A stretch of DNA of 64,000 nucleotides from Escherichia ruysiae (GCF_902498915.1 NZ_CABVLQ010000002.1), one strand, 5' to 3'; positions 7,107-16,955 are shown, counted from the stretch's first letter. Notes: generated from the letters alone by a model not told the origin. Numbers and translations are program-made.

Positions 7107-7439
7107 GTGAGTGATAGTGCGGTAAGAAAGAAAAGTGAGGTACGGCAAAAGACAGTTGTCAGGACACTCAGATTCTCTCCTGTTGAGGATGAAACCATCA
7201 GGAAAAAAGCTGAAGATTCCGGACTTACTGTATCTGCTTACATCCGAAATGCAGCACTGAATAAGCGAATTAACTCCCGTACAGATGATGCTTTTCTGAA
7301 GGAGTTAATGAGACTGGGAAGGATGCAGAAGCATCTGTTTGTTCAGGGAAAAAGAACCGGTGACAAGGAATACGCAGAAGTACTTGTTGCCATAACCGAA
7401 CTTACAAATACATTGCGTAAACAGTTAATGGAAGGTTGA
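7107..7439 (+). CDS. nikA: NikA relaxosome accessory protein
   Basis: The 110-residue product starts at GTG 7107 behind AAGGAG. It has the N-terminal ribbon-helix-helix layout (TVVRTLRFSPVEDETIRKKAEDSG, then LTVSAYIRNAAL). NikA binds the inverted repeat of oriT as a dimer, bends the DNA and recruits the relaxase NikB. It stands 45 bases downstream of the repeat and is followed by nikB, 10 bases from its stop. Length and sequence match the R64 family. Confidence 0.95.
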   Translation: MSDSAVRKKSEVRQKTVVRTLRFSPVEDETIRKKAEDSGLTVSAYIRNAALNKRINSRTDDAFLKELMRLGRMQKHLFVQGKRTGDKEYAEVLVAITELTNTLRKQLMEG

Positions 7440-7449
7440 GGATTCTCCG

Positions 7450-10149
7450 GTGAATGCAGTCATTCCGAAAAAGAGAAGGGACGGCAAGTCTTCGTTCGAA
7501 GACCTGGTATCCTACGTCTCTGTCCGGGATGACATGACCGATGAGGAACTGGATTTATCTTCTTCTTCGCAGGCTGAACAACCGCACCGAAGCCGTTTCA
7601 GTCGCCTTGTTGATTATGCGACACGTCTTCGAAATGAGTCATTCGTGGCGCTGGTTGATGTCATGAAGGACGGCTGCGAATGGGTTAACTTTTATGGTGT
7701 GACCTGTTTTCACAACTGTACATCTCTTGAAACTGCCGCTGCAGATATGGAGTACATTGCACAGCAGGCACACTATGCGAAAGATAATACTGATCCTGTT
7801 TTTCACTACATTCTTTCCTGGCAGGCCCATGAAAGCCCGCGTCCGGAACAGATTTATGACAGTGTACGCCATACCCTGAAATCCCTCGGGCTGGGTGAAC
7901 ATCAGTATGTTTCTGCCGTACATACCGATACTGATAACCTGCATGTTCACGTTGCGGTCAACCGGGTACATCCGGTTACAGGTTATCTCAATTGCCTTTC
8001 ATGGAGTCAGGAAAAACTCAGCCGTGCCTGCCGTGAGCTTGAACTGAAGCATGGTTTTGCTCCGGATAACGGTTGCTGGGTCCATGCGCCGGGAAATCGT
8101 ATCGTTCGCAAAACTGCCGTTGAACGTGATCGCCAGAACGCTTGGACACGCGGAAAAAAACAAACTTTTCGCGAGTATGTCGCGCAGACAGCGGTCGCTG
8201 GTTTACGCAGTGAACCTGTAAATGATTGGTTATCCCTGCATCGTCGTCTTGCGGAAGATGGTCTGTACCTGTCTCAGATGGACGGAAAATTTCTGGTGAT
8301 GGATGGCTGGGATCGCAACAGGGAAGGTGTACAGCTTGACTCGTTTGGTCCCTCCTGGTGTGCAGAAAAACTCATGAAAAAAATGGGTGACTACACGCCA
8401 GTACCAAAAGACATTTTCAGCCAGGTGGAAGCACCAGGACGCTATAATCCGGACTTCATTGCCGCTGATGTTCGCCCGGAAAAAATCGCTGAAACAGAAA
8501 GTCTGCAGCAGTATGCCTGTCGTCATCTTGGAGAACGTCTGCCGGAAATGGCACGGGAAGGACGGCTGGAAAACTGCCAGGCTATTCACCGCACACTGGC
8601 TGAAGCGGGATTATGGATGCGTGTTCAGCATGGTCACCTGGTTATCTGTGACGGTTATGATCATAACCAGACTCCCGTTCGTGCTGACAGCGTATGGTCG
8701 CTGCTGACGCTCGACAATGTGAATCAACTCGATGGTGGCTGGCAGCCTGTACCAACAGATATTTTCCGCCAGGTTACGCCAACAGAACGCTTCCGTGGTC
8801 GTCGTATGGAGAGCTGTCCTGCGACCGATAAAGAATGGCACCGTATGCGTACAGGCACGGGGCCGCAGGGGGCTATCAAACGCGAACTGTTTTCTGACAA
8901 AGAAAGTCTGTGGGGATACAGCATCAGCCATTGTAGCCCTCAGATTGAAGAAATGATCACACAGGGTGAGTTTACCTGGCAGCGTTGTCATGAGCTGTTT
9001 GCACAACAGGGACTGATGCTACAGAAACAACATCACGGGCTTGTTGTCGTTGATGCCTTTAATCATGAGCAAACGCCGGTGAAGGCCAGCAGCATTCATC
9101 CTGATCTGACACTGGGGCGTGCAGAGCCACAGGCCGGACCTTTTGTGAGTGCCCCAGCAGATTTGTTTGACAGGGTGCAACCTGAAAGTCGCTATAACCC
9201 GGAGCTGGCTGTCAGTGACAGGTACGGGGTCAGCAGTAAACGTGACCCAATGCTGCGCCGGCAGCGACGTGAAGCCAGAGCTGAGGCCCGTGCTGACCTG
9301 CGTGCCCGCTATCTGGCATGGCGTGAACAATGGCGTAAACCAGATCTGCGTTATGGGGAACGTTGTCGGGAAATTCATCAGGCATGCCGTCTGCGGAAGT
9401 CACACATTCGTGCGCAGTACGATGATCCGGCATTACGTAAGCTGCATTATCACATTGCAGAAGTTCAGCGAATGCAGGCATTGATCAGGCTGAAAGAAGA
9501 CATCAGGGATGAGCGACAGAAACTTATTGCTGATGGGAAATGGTATCCACCCTCTTACCGTCAGTGGGTCGAAATTCAGGCTGCTCAGGGAGACAGGGCT
9601 GCTGTATCGCAGCTGAGAGGCTGGGATTATCGCGATCGCCGTAAAGACAGGTCACGCACAACGACGACAGACCGCTGTGTCGTGCTTTGTGAACCGGGCG
9701 GAACGCCGGTATACGGTAATACCGGTGATCTCGAGGCCCGTCTGCAGAAGAACGGGAGTGTTCGTTTCCGTGACCGTCGGACGGGAGAGTTTGTCTGTAC
9801 GGATTATGGTGACAGGGTTGTTTTCCGTAATCACCATGACCGCAATGCGCTGGCAGATAAACTGGATTTGATTGCACCGGTATTATTCGGGCGTGATCCA
9901 CGCATGGGTTTTGAACCAGAAGGAAACGACAAACAATTTAACCAGGTCTTTGCTGAAATGGTTGCCTGGCATAATGTGACAGGCCGTACCGGTCACGAAG
10001 ACTACAGGATTACGCGACCGGACGTGGATCATCACCGTGAAGGAAGTGAACGCTACTACCGCGATTATATCGCGGCGAACAGCAACGATGACGCATCACT
10101 GCCTCCGCCGGAGCAGGATAAACGCTGGGAACCGCCTTCTCCAGGTTAA
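7450..10149 (+). CDS. nikB: NikB relaxase (MOB-P)
   Basis: The product has 899 residues from GTG 7450, the usual NikB length. The relaxase domain is at the N-terminus. Tyr22 in LVSYVSVRD is the likely nicking residue, and the metal-binding motif HTDTDNLHVH begins near residue 158. Three repeated modules follow (about 250-330, 370-440 and 480-560), each with a segment like YDHNQTPV and a DIF.V motif. The C-terminal third is charged and helical. NikB cuts oriT, becomes covalently bound to the 5' end and pilots the strand into the recipient. Confidence 0.96.
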   Translation: MNAVIPKKRRDGKSSFEDLVSYVSVRDDMTDEELDLSSSSQAEQPHRSRFSRLVDYATRLRNESFVALVDVMKDGCEWVNFYGVTCFHNCTSLETAAADMEYIAQQAHYAKDNTDPVFHYILSWQAHESPRPEQIYDSVRHTLKSLGLGEHQYVSAVHTDTDNLHVHVAVNRVHPVTGYLNCLSWSQEKLSRACRELELKHGFAPDNGCWVHAPGNRIVRKTAVERDRQNAWTRGKKQTFREYVAQTAVAGLRSEPVNDWLSLHRRLAEDGLYLSQMDGKFLVMDGWDRNREGVQLDSFGPSWCAEKLMKKMGDYTPVPKDIFSQVEAPGRYNPDFIAADVRPEKIAETESLQQYACRHLGERLPEMAREGRLENCQAIHRTLAEAGLWMRVQHGHLVICDGYDHNQTPVRADSVWSLLTLDNVNQLDGGWQPVPTDIFRQVTPTERFRGRRMESCPATDKEWHRMRTGTGPQGAIKRELFSDKESLWGYSISHCSPQIEEMITQGEFTWQRCHELFAQQGLMLQKQHHGLVVVDAFNHEQTPVKASSIHPDLTLGRAEPQAGPFVSAPADLFDRVQPESRYNPELAVSDRYGVSSKRDPMLRRQRREARAEARADLRARYLAWREQWRKPDLRYGERCREIHQACRLRKSHIRAQYDDPALRKLHYHIAEVQRMQALIRLKEDIRDERQKLIADGKWYPPSYRQWVEIQAAQGDRAAVSQLRGWDYRDRRKDRSRTTTTDRCVVLCEPGGTPVYGNTGDLEARLQKNGSVRFRDRRTGEFVCTDYGDRVVFRNHHDRNALADKLDLIAPVLFGRDPRMGFEPEGNDKQFNQVFAEMVAWHNVTGRTGHEDYRITRPDVDHHREGSERYYRDYIAANSNDDASLPPPEQDKRWEPPSPG

Positions 10150-10182
10150 AAAAAAGGCCGCGCCAGAATCCGGCGCGGCCAC
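10149..10182 (-). terminator. Terminator after trbC
   Basis: A perfect GGCCGCGCC / GGCGCGGCC stem is followed, on the minus strand, by eight T residues. It sits between the convergent ends of nikB and trbC and would stop the trbA-B-C transcript. Confidence 0.9.
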
Positions 10183-10185
10183 TGT

Positions 10186-12477
10186 TCAGTACATTCCGTC
10201 CCAGTCCGGACGGTTGGTTTTTTTATGATGAAACCCGTTTACAGGACGCCCTGTCGGGTGGTTATTGTCCTGTGGAAGCGTTAACAGGTTTATACCTGCT
10301 CTTTCTGCTCTCACTGATATCTGATTTTCCTCTTTTGTTTCAGGTAGTTCTGGTCTGTTCAGCGTGATATAGCGAATTCGTCGCTCTTCCCGTGTGGTCG
10401 TTTTAAGCGTATTCACCGCTGTTTCCCACAAGGCACTTTCACGTGCGTTGATATCTGTGTCGTACTCTTCCAGCATTGCCATAGCCGCCTGACGTCCTGC
10501 AATGCGTTGCTGGAATGTATCCACGATCGTGTGCGGCTCTGTGCGAATTTTTCGTCTTTTTCTGGAGGGTTTTGCAGTCAGGACGCCAATGATGGCACTG
10601 ACATTTTCCGGTGACGGTATTCGACGTTGAGTGGTACGGGGAACAAGACGGCGGAGACGGTCCAGGCGTGGCGCATCCACGCTGATATACCTGTTTATAA
10701 CAACGGGATCGCTGCTGCAGCTTTTCTCATCGTCAGGGATGAAGAATGATGCTGATGGTACGGTTTCTCCCCGGAAAATAGAAAAGAATTCGCCAGGATG
10801 AAGTTCAATCAACTCCTGAACATTTATCTTGCTTTCCATCAGGATGCTGATTTGTGGGCTGTCAATCCATGATTCACCAAATATGCCGTCCTGACGCTGC
10901 AGGTTGTTCATTCTCGCCCTGGCTTCTTCACCGGCGGCGCTTTTCAGCGTTCTGGCCGTACTGCCCTCGCTGACAATCCTGCCGGCAAATTTTGTCCCCG
11001 TGTTCTGCATCAGTGTTGCAGTATTCGTGGCTGTTGTCTGTCCTTCTATACGTTCCTGGTCCTGTGCCATCAAAATCAGAGCAAAATCCAGTGAACGCAC
11101 CTGAGTGGCTTCCACAGCAATACGGTCCGTATAGTATGCCCCCACTTCATCAAGGAAACACAGATAAGGGAAACGCCCCTTATATTTTTTGACTTCCAGT
11201 GCATCGGAATCAGTTCCTTCGAGGCGGTAGCCCAAATCACGGGCGAGAATCATACTTTTCTGGGTGATAAACATTCGTCCAAGAGCAGACGTTGTATGCG
11301 CTGATGTATCCAGAGCGGGGATCATTACCATCAGAATCCTGTCGCTGTGAATGCTGTCACGGATATCGATATCACCGGAATCTTCAGCAAAAATATCCCC
11401 GAATGCTTCCGTGAATGTGCTGAAAGTTTCAGAAAACTGCCCGGAGAGATAAGCATGTTGTTTTCTGGGTTCTTCCGTCCAGGCTGATGGTGTCCTGACC
11501 AGCGACAGGTCGAAACCGGGAACGTCCTGAAGGTAGTTACGTAACGGTGCGATAGCTTCTTCCGGCCACTGATCATCGAGGCCACGACAGTAAAGTTTGG
11601 CCATCCCTTCGAGAGTCATATGTTCACGGAGCATCTGCAGCGACATTGTTTTGCCTTCGCGCACACACCAGAATTTAGTACCAAATACCAGTGCCTTATT
11701 CATGGCAATGGCCCGGGACTGCCACTCGCCCCCCTGGACGTTCTGGGGCAGCATTGACTGCATTGTCTCCGCTGTGAATGCCTCAGTGCTGTAACAGAAG
11801 GGATTCCAGGTATTTGACTGAGGACGCGTTTTTTCACCACTCAGAATGATTTCACTGCGGGATTTTCCTCCGTTCATGAAGTTAATGACTTCCACATCGT
11901 CTTCACGTCCAAAGCGTCTGGCCAGATACCAGATCGTTCTTGCCGTATCATTCTGTGCCTTGCCATCGACAAGGGTGAATCCTCTTGCCCAGCAAAGTGG
12001 GTTAATCGCCCAGGCAAAGATGGTTTCCGTTTTACCGCCACCGGTGGTGGCGAAAAACATTATATGGCGGGTCAGATCGTCCATACTCAGCCATAACTCC
12101 CTGCCAATATCCCTGACGCGTTGATAACCAACATAGAATATGCCGCTGGCCGGTGATTCCAGAATGACCTCATACTGGAACAGGGTTGGCCAGAAGCTGA
12201 AAAGACTTCTTTTAATCATTCTGTCCTGTGACGGGTCAGCACATTCCAGCGTCATGGGCATACGAAGAGGGCAGCGCCATCGCTGCAGACTAAATACCAG
12301 CATTGTTATCAGTGTGAACAACAGACATGCCGGTAATGCAAGTGGCCAGATAAAACTGGCCACAAGACTTGCCACCAGGCAAAAGCCATAGATATTGAGA
12401 CTCTGGAGTGCATTCCAGACAGGATTTCCCCAGGCTGTACGGTGTAAAAGCTCGGGGTTAACGCGATGTTCACTCAT
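10186..12477 (-). CDS. trbC: TrbC coupling ATPase (DotL/IcmO-like)
   Basis: The 763-residue protein has two N-terminal membrane segments (about residues 30-65), a Walker A motif TTGGGKT near 143 and a Walker B motif CFLDEVG near 440. This is the VirD4/DotL type of coupling protein, which links the relaxosome to the transfer channel. Its start overlaps the end of trbB by 8 bases, so the two are translationally coupled. Length and sequence match TrbC of R64. Confidence 0.94.
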   Translation of the reverse strand: MSEHRVNPELLHRTAWGNPVWNALQSLNIYGFCLVASLVASFIWPLALPACLLFTLITMLVFSLQRWRCPLRMPMTLECADPSQDRMIKRSLFSFWPTLFQYEVILESPASGIFYVGYQRVRDIGRELWLSMDDLTRHIMFFATTGGGKTETIFAWAINPLCWARGFTLVDGKAQNDTARTIWYLARRFGREDDVEVINFMNGGKSRSEIILSGEKTRPQSNTWNPFCYSTEAFTAETMQSMLPQNVQGGEWQSRAIAMNKALVFGTKFWCVREGKTMSLQMLREHMTLEGMAKLYCRGLDDQWPEEAIAPLRNYLQDVPGFDLSLVRTPSAWTEEPRKQHAYLSGQFSETFSTFTEAFGDIFAEDSGDIDIRDSIHSDRILMVMIPALDTSAHTTSALGRMFITQKSMILARDLGYRLEGTDSDALEVKKYKGRFPYLCFLDEVGAYYTDRIAVEATQVRSLDFALILMAQDQERIEGQTTATNTATLMQNTGTKFAGRIVSEGSTARTLKSAAGEEARARMNNLQRQDGIFGESWIDSPQISILMESKINVQELIELHPGEFFSIFRGETVPSASFFIPDDEKSCSSDPVVINRYISVDAPRLDRLRRLVPRTTQRRIPSPENVSAIIGVLTAKPSRKRRKIRTEPHTIVDTFQQRIAGRQAAMAMLEEYDTDINARESALWETAVNTLKTTTREERRIRYITLNRPELPETKEENQISVRAERAGINLLTLPQDNNHPTGRPVNGFHHKKTNRPDWDGMY

Positions 12478-13540
12478 GGCCAGACTCGCTGTCGGTGGTT
12501 TTCAGGAATAAATTAAGCGTGCCAGTTTCCTGCAGAATTCCTGTAGGCAGATGCCAGCCGGTGTCGGACAGCACCCATGGGGTACCGGCAAATCCGAACT
12601 TACGGAAGGCGACATTGTTTACATCAATTGCAGCTCTGGCCGCTTTCAGGCATGTTTCATCTGCAGGCGTTGTTTCTTCTGGTGGCGTCATCATTCCGTT
12701 ATCTGCGGAATACAGTCGGTGCCAGCCGGCAGCACGTTTCTGAGCATCTTTTTCACACAGCAGTGGTGCCACACGGTCGGTGGATTCCTCTCCACCAATA
12801 ACTGAAACCGGGTAGATAACGACATTGAAGTCGCTGGCCAGGCGTTTTAAGGCCGGCTCCAGAAGTCTGCAGTTAGGACAGGCAGGATCGAGAAATGCGA
12901 ACAGGGTTCGTTCATGACCGGATGACAGGTTGATGGTAAACATGCCCCGATCGGCGTTCCGCTTCAGAACAGTAGCCAGATTATGTCGCGCAGCTGCGGC
13001 TTCCGGATTTTTGCTTGTGATTGTTTTCTCCGGGACCTGGACGTCTTTTTTCGGGGGAACCGGGAGTTGAATGCCTTCATTTAATGGCACAGTGTGATTC
13101 AGGTGAGGGGGTAGCAGTCGTGGCTCACCTGCTGTCTGTACTGCTTCAGGCGTTGTATCATCCCAGAATACACGATCAACATAGCGGAACAGAGAGAAGC
13201 CAATCGTTGCCATTACGAACAGCACAACGCTGGCGATTATGCCACGGAACAAAGGTGTTCTGCTGAAGCGGCGTTCCATCAGATATTCAAGGCGCAGGCA
13301 GGAATCAATAGCTGTAAGTATCTGGTCAGCGTTATGCTCCTGTTTATCAATCAGGACGGTTTCTCTGTTACGGGTGCCCATGGCGTCAAAGGCTATATGA
13401 ATCAGTTGATTATTTCGTGTTACCAGCCCTGACAGGGCATCCCGTGGAAGGACGGCAATAATTTCTGTCCTGCCATCCGGCCAGATTGCCTGCACGGAAA
13501 TATGTTTTGCAATGCGTGTTGCAAAGTACTCGATTGTCAT
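12470..13540 (-). CDS. trbB: TrbB thioredoxin-fold protein
   Basis: The protein is 356 residues. It has one membrane segment near 105 (ASVVLFVMATIGFSLF), a proline-rich linker and a C-terminal thioredoxin-like domain with CPNC near residue 220, in the sequence LDPACPNCRLLEP. The fold and motif resemble DsbC/DsbG, so it may form or rearrange disulfides in periplasmic transfer proteins. It lies between trbA and trbC in one operon. Confidence 0.92.
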   Translation of the reverse strand: MTIEYFATRIAKHISVQAIWPDGRTEIIAVLPRDALSGLVTRNNQLIHIAFDAMGTRNRETVLIDKQEHNADQILTAIDSCLRLEYLMERRFSRTPLFRGIIASVVLFVMATIGFSLFRYVDRVFWDDTTPEAVQTAGEPRLLPPHLNHTVPLNEGIQLPVPPKKDVQVPEKTITSKNPEAAAARHNLATVLKRNADRGMFTINLSSGHERTLFAFLDPACPNCRLLEPALKRLASDFNVVIYPVSVIGGEESTDRVAPLLCEKDAQKRAAGWHRLYSADNGMMTPPEETTPADETCLKAARAAIDVNNVAFRKFGFAGTPWVLSDTGWHLPTGILQETGTLNLFLKTTDSESGHE

Positions 13541-13558
13541 TTTCAGTTCTCCGGATAA

Positions 13559-14767
13559 TCAGAATTCGTTGTCTGTAGCAGGTGTGCGGGGCAGGATGTC
13601 GTCGGTGAGGGACCAGTTGGTCAGGATGCGGCGTTTCCGGTCGCGATCTGGTTGTGGTTCATCCCAGATAAGACCGAGACTGAGCATATCCCGCCGTAAG
13701 CCTTCCACCGCTTCATCAACACAGGGTTCAGGGCAGGGAAGACCAAAACGCATGGCTTCGGCCTCTGCACGTGCAACGGCCACCACGCCAGCGCCTTCAA
13801 TAAATCCTTTCGTGGTATTGGCGCGGTGTAATGCATAAAACAGCGTCCTGTCCACGCCTTTCAGCCAAATCCAGTTGGGTGGCGTAAGCCGCAGGTCATG
13901 TGCATACAGCCAGACCAGCCCACTGCGGACGTAGCGATGTTGTTTCAGCCATTGCTGTGCTCCGTTGCTTTTAATCACTCTCTGGAAAGCTGATTTGGCC
14001 AGTGAATAAACAGGGGTACAGAATTTCCCGCTGTCCCGTTTGCTTTTAATTCTGCATGAGAGGTTCAGTGTATCCATGAGCTTTAATGCTGCCTTACGAT
14101 CATCCAGGAAATACTGAAGGCCAAATATGGCAAAGAGCGCTTTTTCATGTGGTGCCATGTCTTTCCAGGACGTTAAAGGTTTACCCAACTGGGCCATGAA
14201 ACATCGTCTTGCAGCTGCAACATCGAGCTGCATATTGGTGATGAGAGTATGCTGTTCGACAAATGCTTCCGGGGTGAGAGCAACCCGCCGTTCAGGTCGT
14301 TTACCACCATGAAAGAGTTTTTCCGGATCACCATCTGCCAGTACAGGGGCGATAGCAGGGGATAACGAAGCAAAGATGTGTGGCAGTCGGGTAATATCTA
14401 CTGGTCTGCGGGTGAAACGGCTTTGTCCCGGATGTTGATACCACTCCCACAAACACCAGAGTGTCACAGGTAAGAGGTACATCCACAGAATACCTATGGT
14501 CTGTTCCATGACGTTAACCCACTGGCTATAGCTTATGTTGGCGGCGTTGTTACCGGTCATGGCAAGCAGGTTGTATCGTGGTGCTGCATAGTTATGAAAT
14601 GGTCCCCAGTCGACCAGTCCCCATAAGGTATGAAGAATCAGGCAGCTGGCGTAAACCACTTCCGGCAAGAATAACCATATGACGAATAGCAGCAGGATAA
14701 GAAGGACACCAACAGCGCCCCATATCTGCATAGGATCTTCTGCGACAGGCTGTCGATTGTAAGACAT
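13559..14767 (-). CDS. trbA: TrbA membrane protein (DotM/IcmP-like)
   Basis: The 402-residue protein has two hydrophobic segments near residues 12-48 and 90-108 and a large soluble C-terminal part. In the Dot/Icm system its counterpart DotM partners the coupling ATPase DotL, which agrees with its neighbour TrbC here. It is the first gene of trbA-trbB-trbC. The start has ATG 14767 with a GGAGACTTTGTC site upstream. Confidence 0.92.
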   Translation of the reverse strand: MSYNRQPVAEDPMQIWGAVGVLLILLLFVIWLFLPEVVYASCLILHTLWGLVDWGPFHNYAAPRYNLLAMTGNNAANISYSQWVNVMEQTIGILWMYLLPVTLWCLWEWYQHPGQSRFTRRPVDITRLPHIFASLSPAIAPVLADGDPEKLFHGGKRPERRVALTPEAFVEQHTLITNMQLDVAAARRCFMAQLGKPLTSWKDMAPHEKALFAIFGLQYFLDDRKAALKLMDTLNLSCRIKSKRDSGKFCTPVYSLAKSAFQRVIKSNGAQQWLKQHRYVRSGLVWLYAHDLRLTPPNWIWLKGVDRTLFYALHRANTTKGFIEGAGVVAVARAEAEAMRFGLPCPEPCVDEAVEGLRRDMLSLGLIWDEPQPDRDRKRRILTNWSLTDDILPRTPATDNEF

Positions 14768-14860
14768 GACAAAGTCTCCATTTCTGGAATTTAAATCGAA
14801 CGGAAAGGTTAAAAATTTATTTTCAGGTGATAAGAGCTAACCAGAGGAGTTAGCCGTGCG

Positions 14861-15031
14861 ATAAAAGGATTGTTGCAGATACGAAAGTCGTTAGAATAGC
14901 TGCGGGCGCTTGAGGCTGTATGCCGAAAGCGTTTTGTGGACGGTATACAGCAGAAAGCCCCTGGAGATTTTTTTATCAATCAACCAAGGGCTCTACTGTA
15001 ATGCCTCAACAACATTATAGTAGCCTGATAA
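14861..15031 (+). repeat. pnd mRNA leader, copy 1 (no toxin gene)
   Basis: This 171-base block is almost identical to 16282-16452, with about five differences. It includes the hok-type leader, the CAACCAAGGGCTCTACTG segment and the start of a pndC-like frame (ATG 15001) that stops after 11 codons. The minus strand carries a perfect TATAAT at 15014-15019, the expected -10 of the antisense pndB RNA. It has no pndA behind it and may act only as an RNA decoy or as recombination homology. Confidence 0.85.
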
Positions 15032-15073
15032 TTTAGATATGTGTACATCCTACCGGAAAAGATACTTTTCAGG

Positions 15074-16165
15074 TCATTTATCAATGGGCGTTATTACCAC
15101 CGGTAGTTTGTTTACGTCTTCTAAATTAACTGGTACCGGAGGTAACCATATTAATCTAGGTTTACGCTCATGGGCTAGTTCTGGTTTCTTACTTCCTGTC
15201 CAGTATGTATGCCAGTGTCCCCGGCGTATATGAGGACGTTTGCTACCTATTGTTGTCCGCTCTTTCCCTGTGGGTTCTGCTTGGCGATATTGCCGTATGG
15301 CTTGCCCCATTCGAATACCAACGTCCCACTCCCGAATGTTTTGTGCTGGTAGTTCATGGTGAGTGTGAACATGCTTTTTGTGCTTTTCTGACCGTTTAAA
15401 TTGATTTTTTTCTTTTATATCATTGATCTGTGAACAGATATAAAGCACCATTGATATCTGTGCGTTAAGAAGATTAAACTCCCTGTCTCTGAAATCTTTG
15501 AGCTTTTCGTTAACTGTTACGACGACTTCACCATCGATACACTCCATCTTTCTGGAGTCAAGAAGTCCTTCACGAGAGTCCTTTATTCTGATGATATTAT
15601 TGACGACGTCAACATCCTTTTCTTTTAGCCCTGTAGTTCCTTGGCTTTGTTTCAGATCATCAATAATGAAAAGCCGGATAATATTTCCATTATTGTCCAA
15701 AAATGGATAAAAGAAAAATCCATGTATCGGATAGGACGTAGGAAGTATAGTATGCAGATTTTCGGCTGAAACATAGATACTCCATGAAGGGAGTTCCTTA
15801 AGGATCTGTGCAGGAATGTTATCAACATAGGTGTTAGCCACATCACTGATGATGTCCTCGCTTAGGCGATAAATTTTCTTTGTATAGCGCCAGTATATAA
15901 AACACAAAATACTGTGTGGTGACGATAATTCGTTTCCATGAAATAAAGATTCTAGTTTAGAAGCCAGTTCTTCATTTTTTTGTTGGCTCTGGAGACGACT
16001 CATTAGTATGCGTTCTTCATCTTTTCTGTCGATAAATAATAATGGATTGTCGCTGCGTTTTTTATTTCGGCATGCAAAGATTTGCTCTTCAAGCCCAGGG
16101 ATTGTGTTGATGACTTTTTTTATCTTTTTCAGGAAAATAGGTTGTTTTAATTGCGACATTTCCAT
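15074..16165 (-). CDS. AcrVA2-like protein (363 aa), inserted between pnd leaders
   Basis: The product is 363 residues and AT-richer than the transfer genes. It has no signal peptide. The C-terminus carries RPHIRRGHWHTYWTG near residue 310 and a final RLIWLPPVPVN. I associate this arrangement with AcrVA2 and its wide family on plasmids and phages; AcrVA2 of Moraxella blocks Cas12a production by acting on its mRNA. Only the tail similarity is remembered, so the anti-CRISPR role is an inference. The gene sits between two direct repeats (14861 and 16282) and points away from pndA, which suggests acquisition as cargo. Confidence 0.6.
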   Translation of the reverse strand: MEMSQLKQPIFLKKIKKVINTIPGLEEQIFACRNKKRSDNPLLFIDRKDEERILMSRLQSQQKNEELASKLESLFHGNELSSPHSILCFIYWRYTKKIYRLSEDIISDVANTYVDNIPAQILKELPSWSIYVSAENLHTILPTSYPIHGFFFYPFLDNNGNIIRLFIIDDLKQSQGTTGLKEKDVDVVNNIIRIKDSREGLLDSRKMECIDGEVVVTVNEKLKDFRDREFNLLNAQISMVLYICSQINDIKEKNQFKRSEKHKKHVHTHHELPAQNIREWDVGIRMGQAIRQYRQAEPTGKERTTIGSKRPHIRRGHWHTYWTGSKKPELAHERKPRLIWLPPVPVNLEDVNKLPVVITPIDK

Positions 16166-16281
16166 CTCCTAAGGGGATTCTTTTATTAACTAAAATCAGC
16201 ATAACATGCGTTGTTGTGAAGTAGAGAACCATGTATTGGGTTGGTTGTTAACGTCAAAAACAACGCTGAATCATTCAAATA

Positions 16282-16452
16282 ATAAAAGGATTGTTACAGA
16301 TACGAAAGTCGTTAGAATAGCTGCGGGCGCTTGAGGCTGTATGCCGAAAGCGTTTTGTGGACGGTATACAGCAGAAAGCCCCTGGAGATTTTTTTATCAA
16401 TCAACCAAGGGCTCTACTGTAATGCTTCGACAACATTATAGTAGCCCGATAA
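16282..16452 (+). repeat. pnd mRNA leader, copy 2 (functional)
   Basis: This copy leads directly into pndC and pndA. The leader carries the folding and antisense target sequences typical of hok/sok-like genes. The antisense promoter -10 (TATAAT on the minus strand) is at 16435-16440. The short antisense RNA (pndB) would begin below this point and block pndC translation, and so pndA. Confidence 0.85.
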
Positions 16453-16625
16453 CCGCCGTAAGGCAATGGAGGGGCTATGATGCCACAGCGAACGTTTTTA
16501 ATGATGTTAATCGTCATCTGTGTGACGATTCTGTGTTTTGTCTGGATGGTGAGGGATTCGCTTTGCGTACTCCGGCTCCAGCAGGGAAACACAGTGCTTG
16601 TGGCAACGTTAGCCTACGAAGTTAA
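16422..16625 (+). CDS. pndC: PndC leader reading frame
   Basis: ATG 16422 opens a 67-codon frame that spans the pndA start in another frame. In hok-type systems translation of this leader frame (mok in R1) is needed to open the ribosome site of the toxin. The antisense RNA therefore controls pndA by blocking pndC. The reading frame itself is probably not selected as a protein, since most of it is the shifted pndA sequence. Confidence 0.7.
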   Translation: MLRQHYSSPITAVRQWRGYDATANVFNDVNRHLCDDSVFCLDGEGFALRTPAPAGKHSACGNVSLRS

Positions 16626-16632
16626 ACGTTAA
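16477..16632 (+). CDS. pndA: PndA toxin (Hok-type membrane killer)
   Basis: The protein is 51 residues (50 from the second ATG) with GGAGG directly upstream. It has a single membrane segment, LMMLIVICVTILCFVWMV, two cysteines typical of the Hok family and a C-terminal domain with ATLAYEVKR. PndA depolarises the inner membrane and kills cells that have lost the plasmid, because the stable mRNA outlives the antisense RNA. It is absent as a coding sequence in leader copies 1 and 3. Confidence 0.92.
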   Translation: MMPQRTFLMMLIVICVTILCFVWMVRDSLCVLRLQQGNTVLVATLAYEVKR

Positions 16633-16703
16633 CGGGCAACACGGCGGCAGGTTTTCTGCCGCCGCTTTGTTGCGAAGGCTGACCTCATTGCGCCCTTTCT
16701 TCT

Positions 16704-16955
16704 TCAATGAAGCGTATCCGGTATTGTTTCATTTCCCCTGAAGCCGATTAGCTCCAGCCGAATGCCTTTGCCATCGGGGGCCACGTTCTGCATTTCGCAG
16801 ATACCACGTCGGGTCATGAGTGTGAAGGCTGTCATTGCCAGCATGGCTAACGCGTTTTCCTCGCTTCCGCTGCGTTTCTCGAGAGCATCGGCAATTTCTT
16901 CTATGCTCCCCACCTGAAAGCAAGAGTTGAATTCTTTACTCCACTTTTCTGACAT
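16704..16955 (-). CDS. Small hypothetical protein downstream of pndA (83 aa)
   Basis: ATG 16955 follows an AGAGAG purine stretch. The product has an N-terminal helix-rich half (SIEEIADALEKRSGSEENALAMLAMTA) and a beta-like C-terminus. I recognise no family. It is convergent with pndA, with a GGCGGCAG/CTGCCGCC hairpin between them at about 16651-16671. It may be a passenger of the pnd patch. Confidence 0.6.
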   Translation of the reverse strand: MSEKWSKEFNSCFQVGSIEEIADALEKRSGSEENALAMLAMTAFTLMTRRGICEMQNVAPDGKGIRLELIGFRGNETIPDTLH

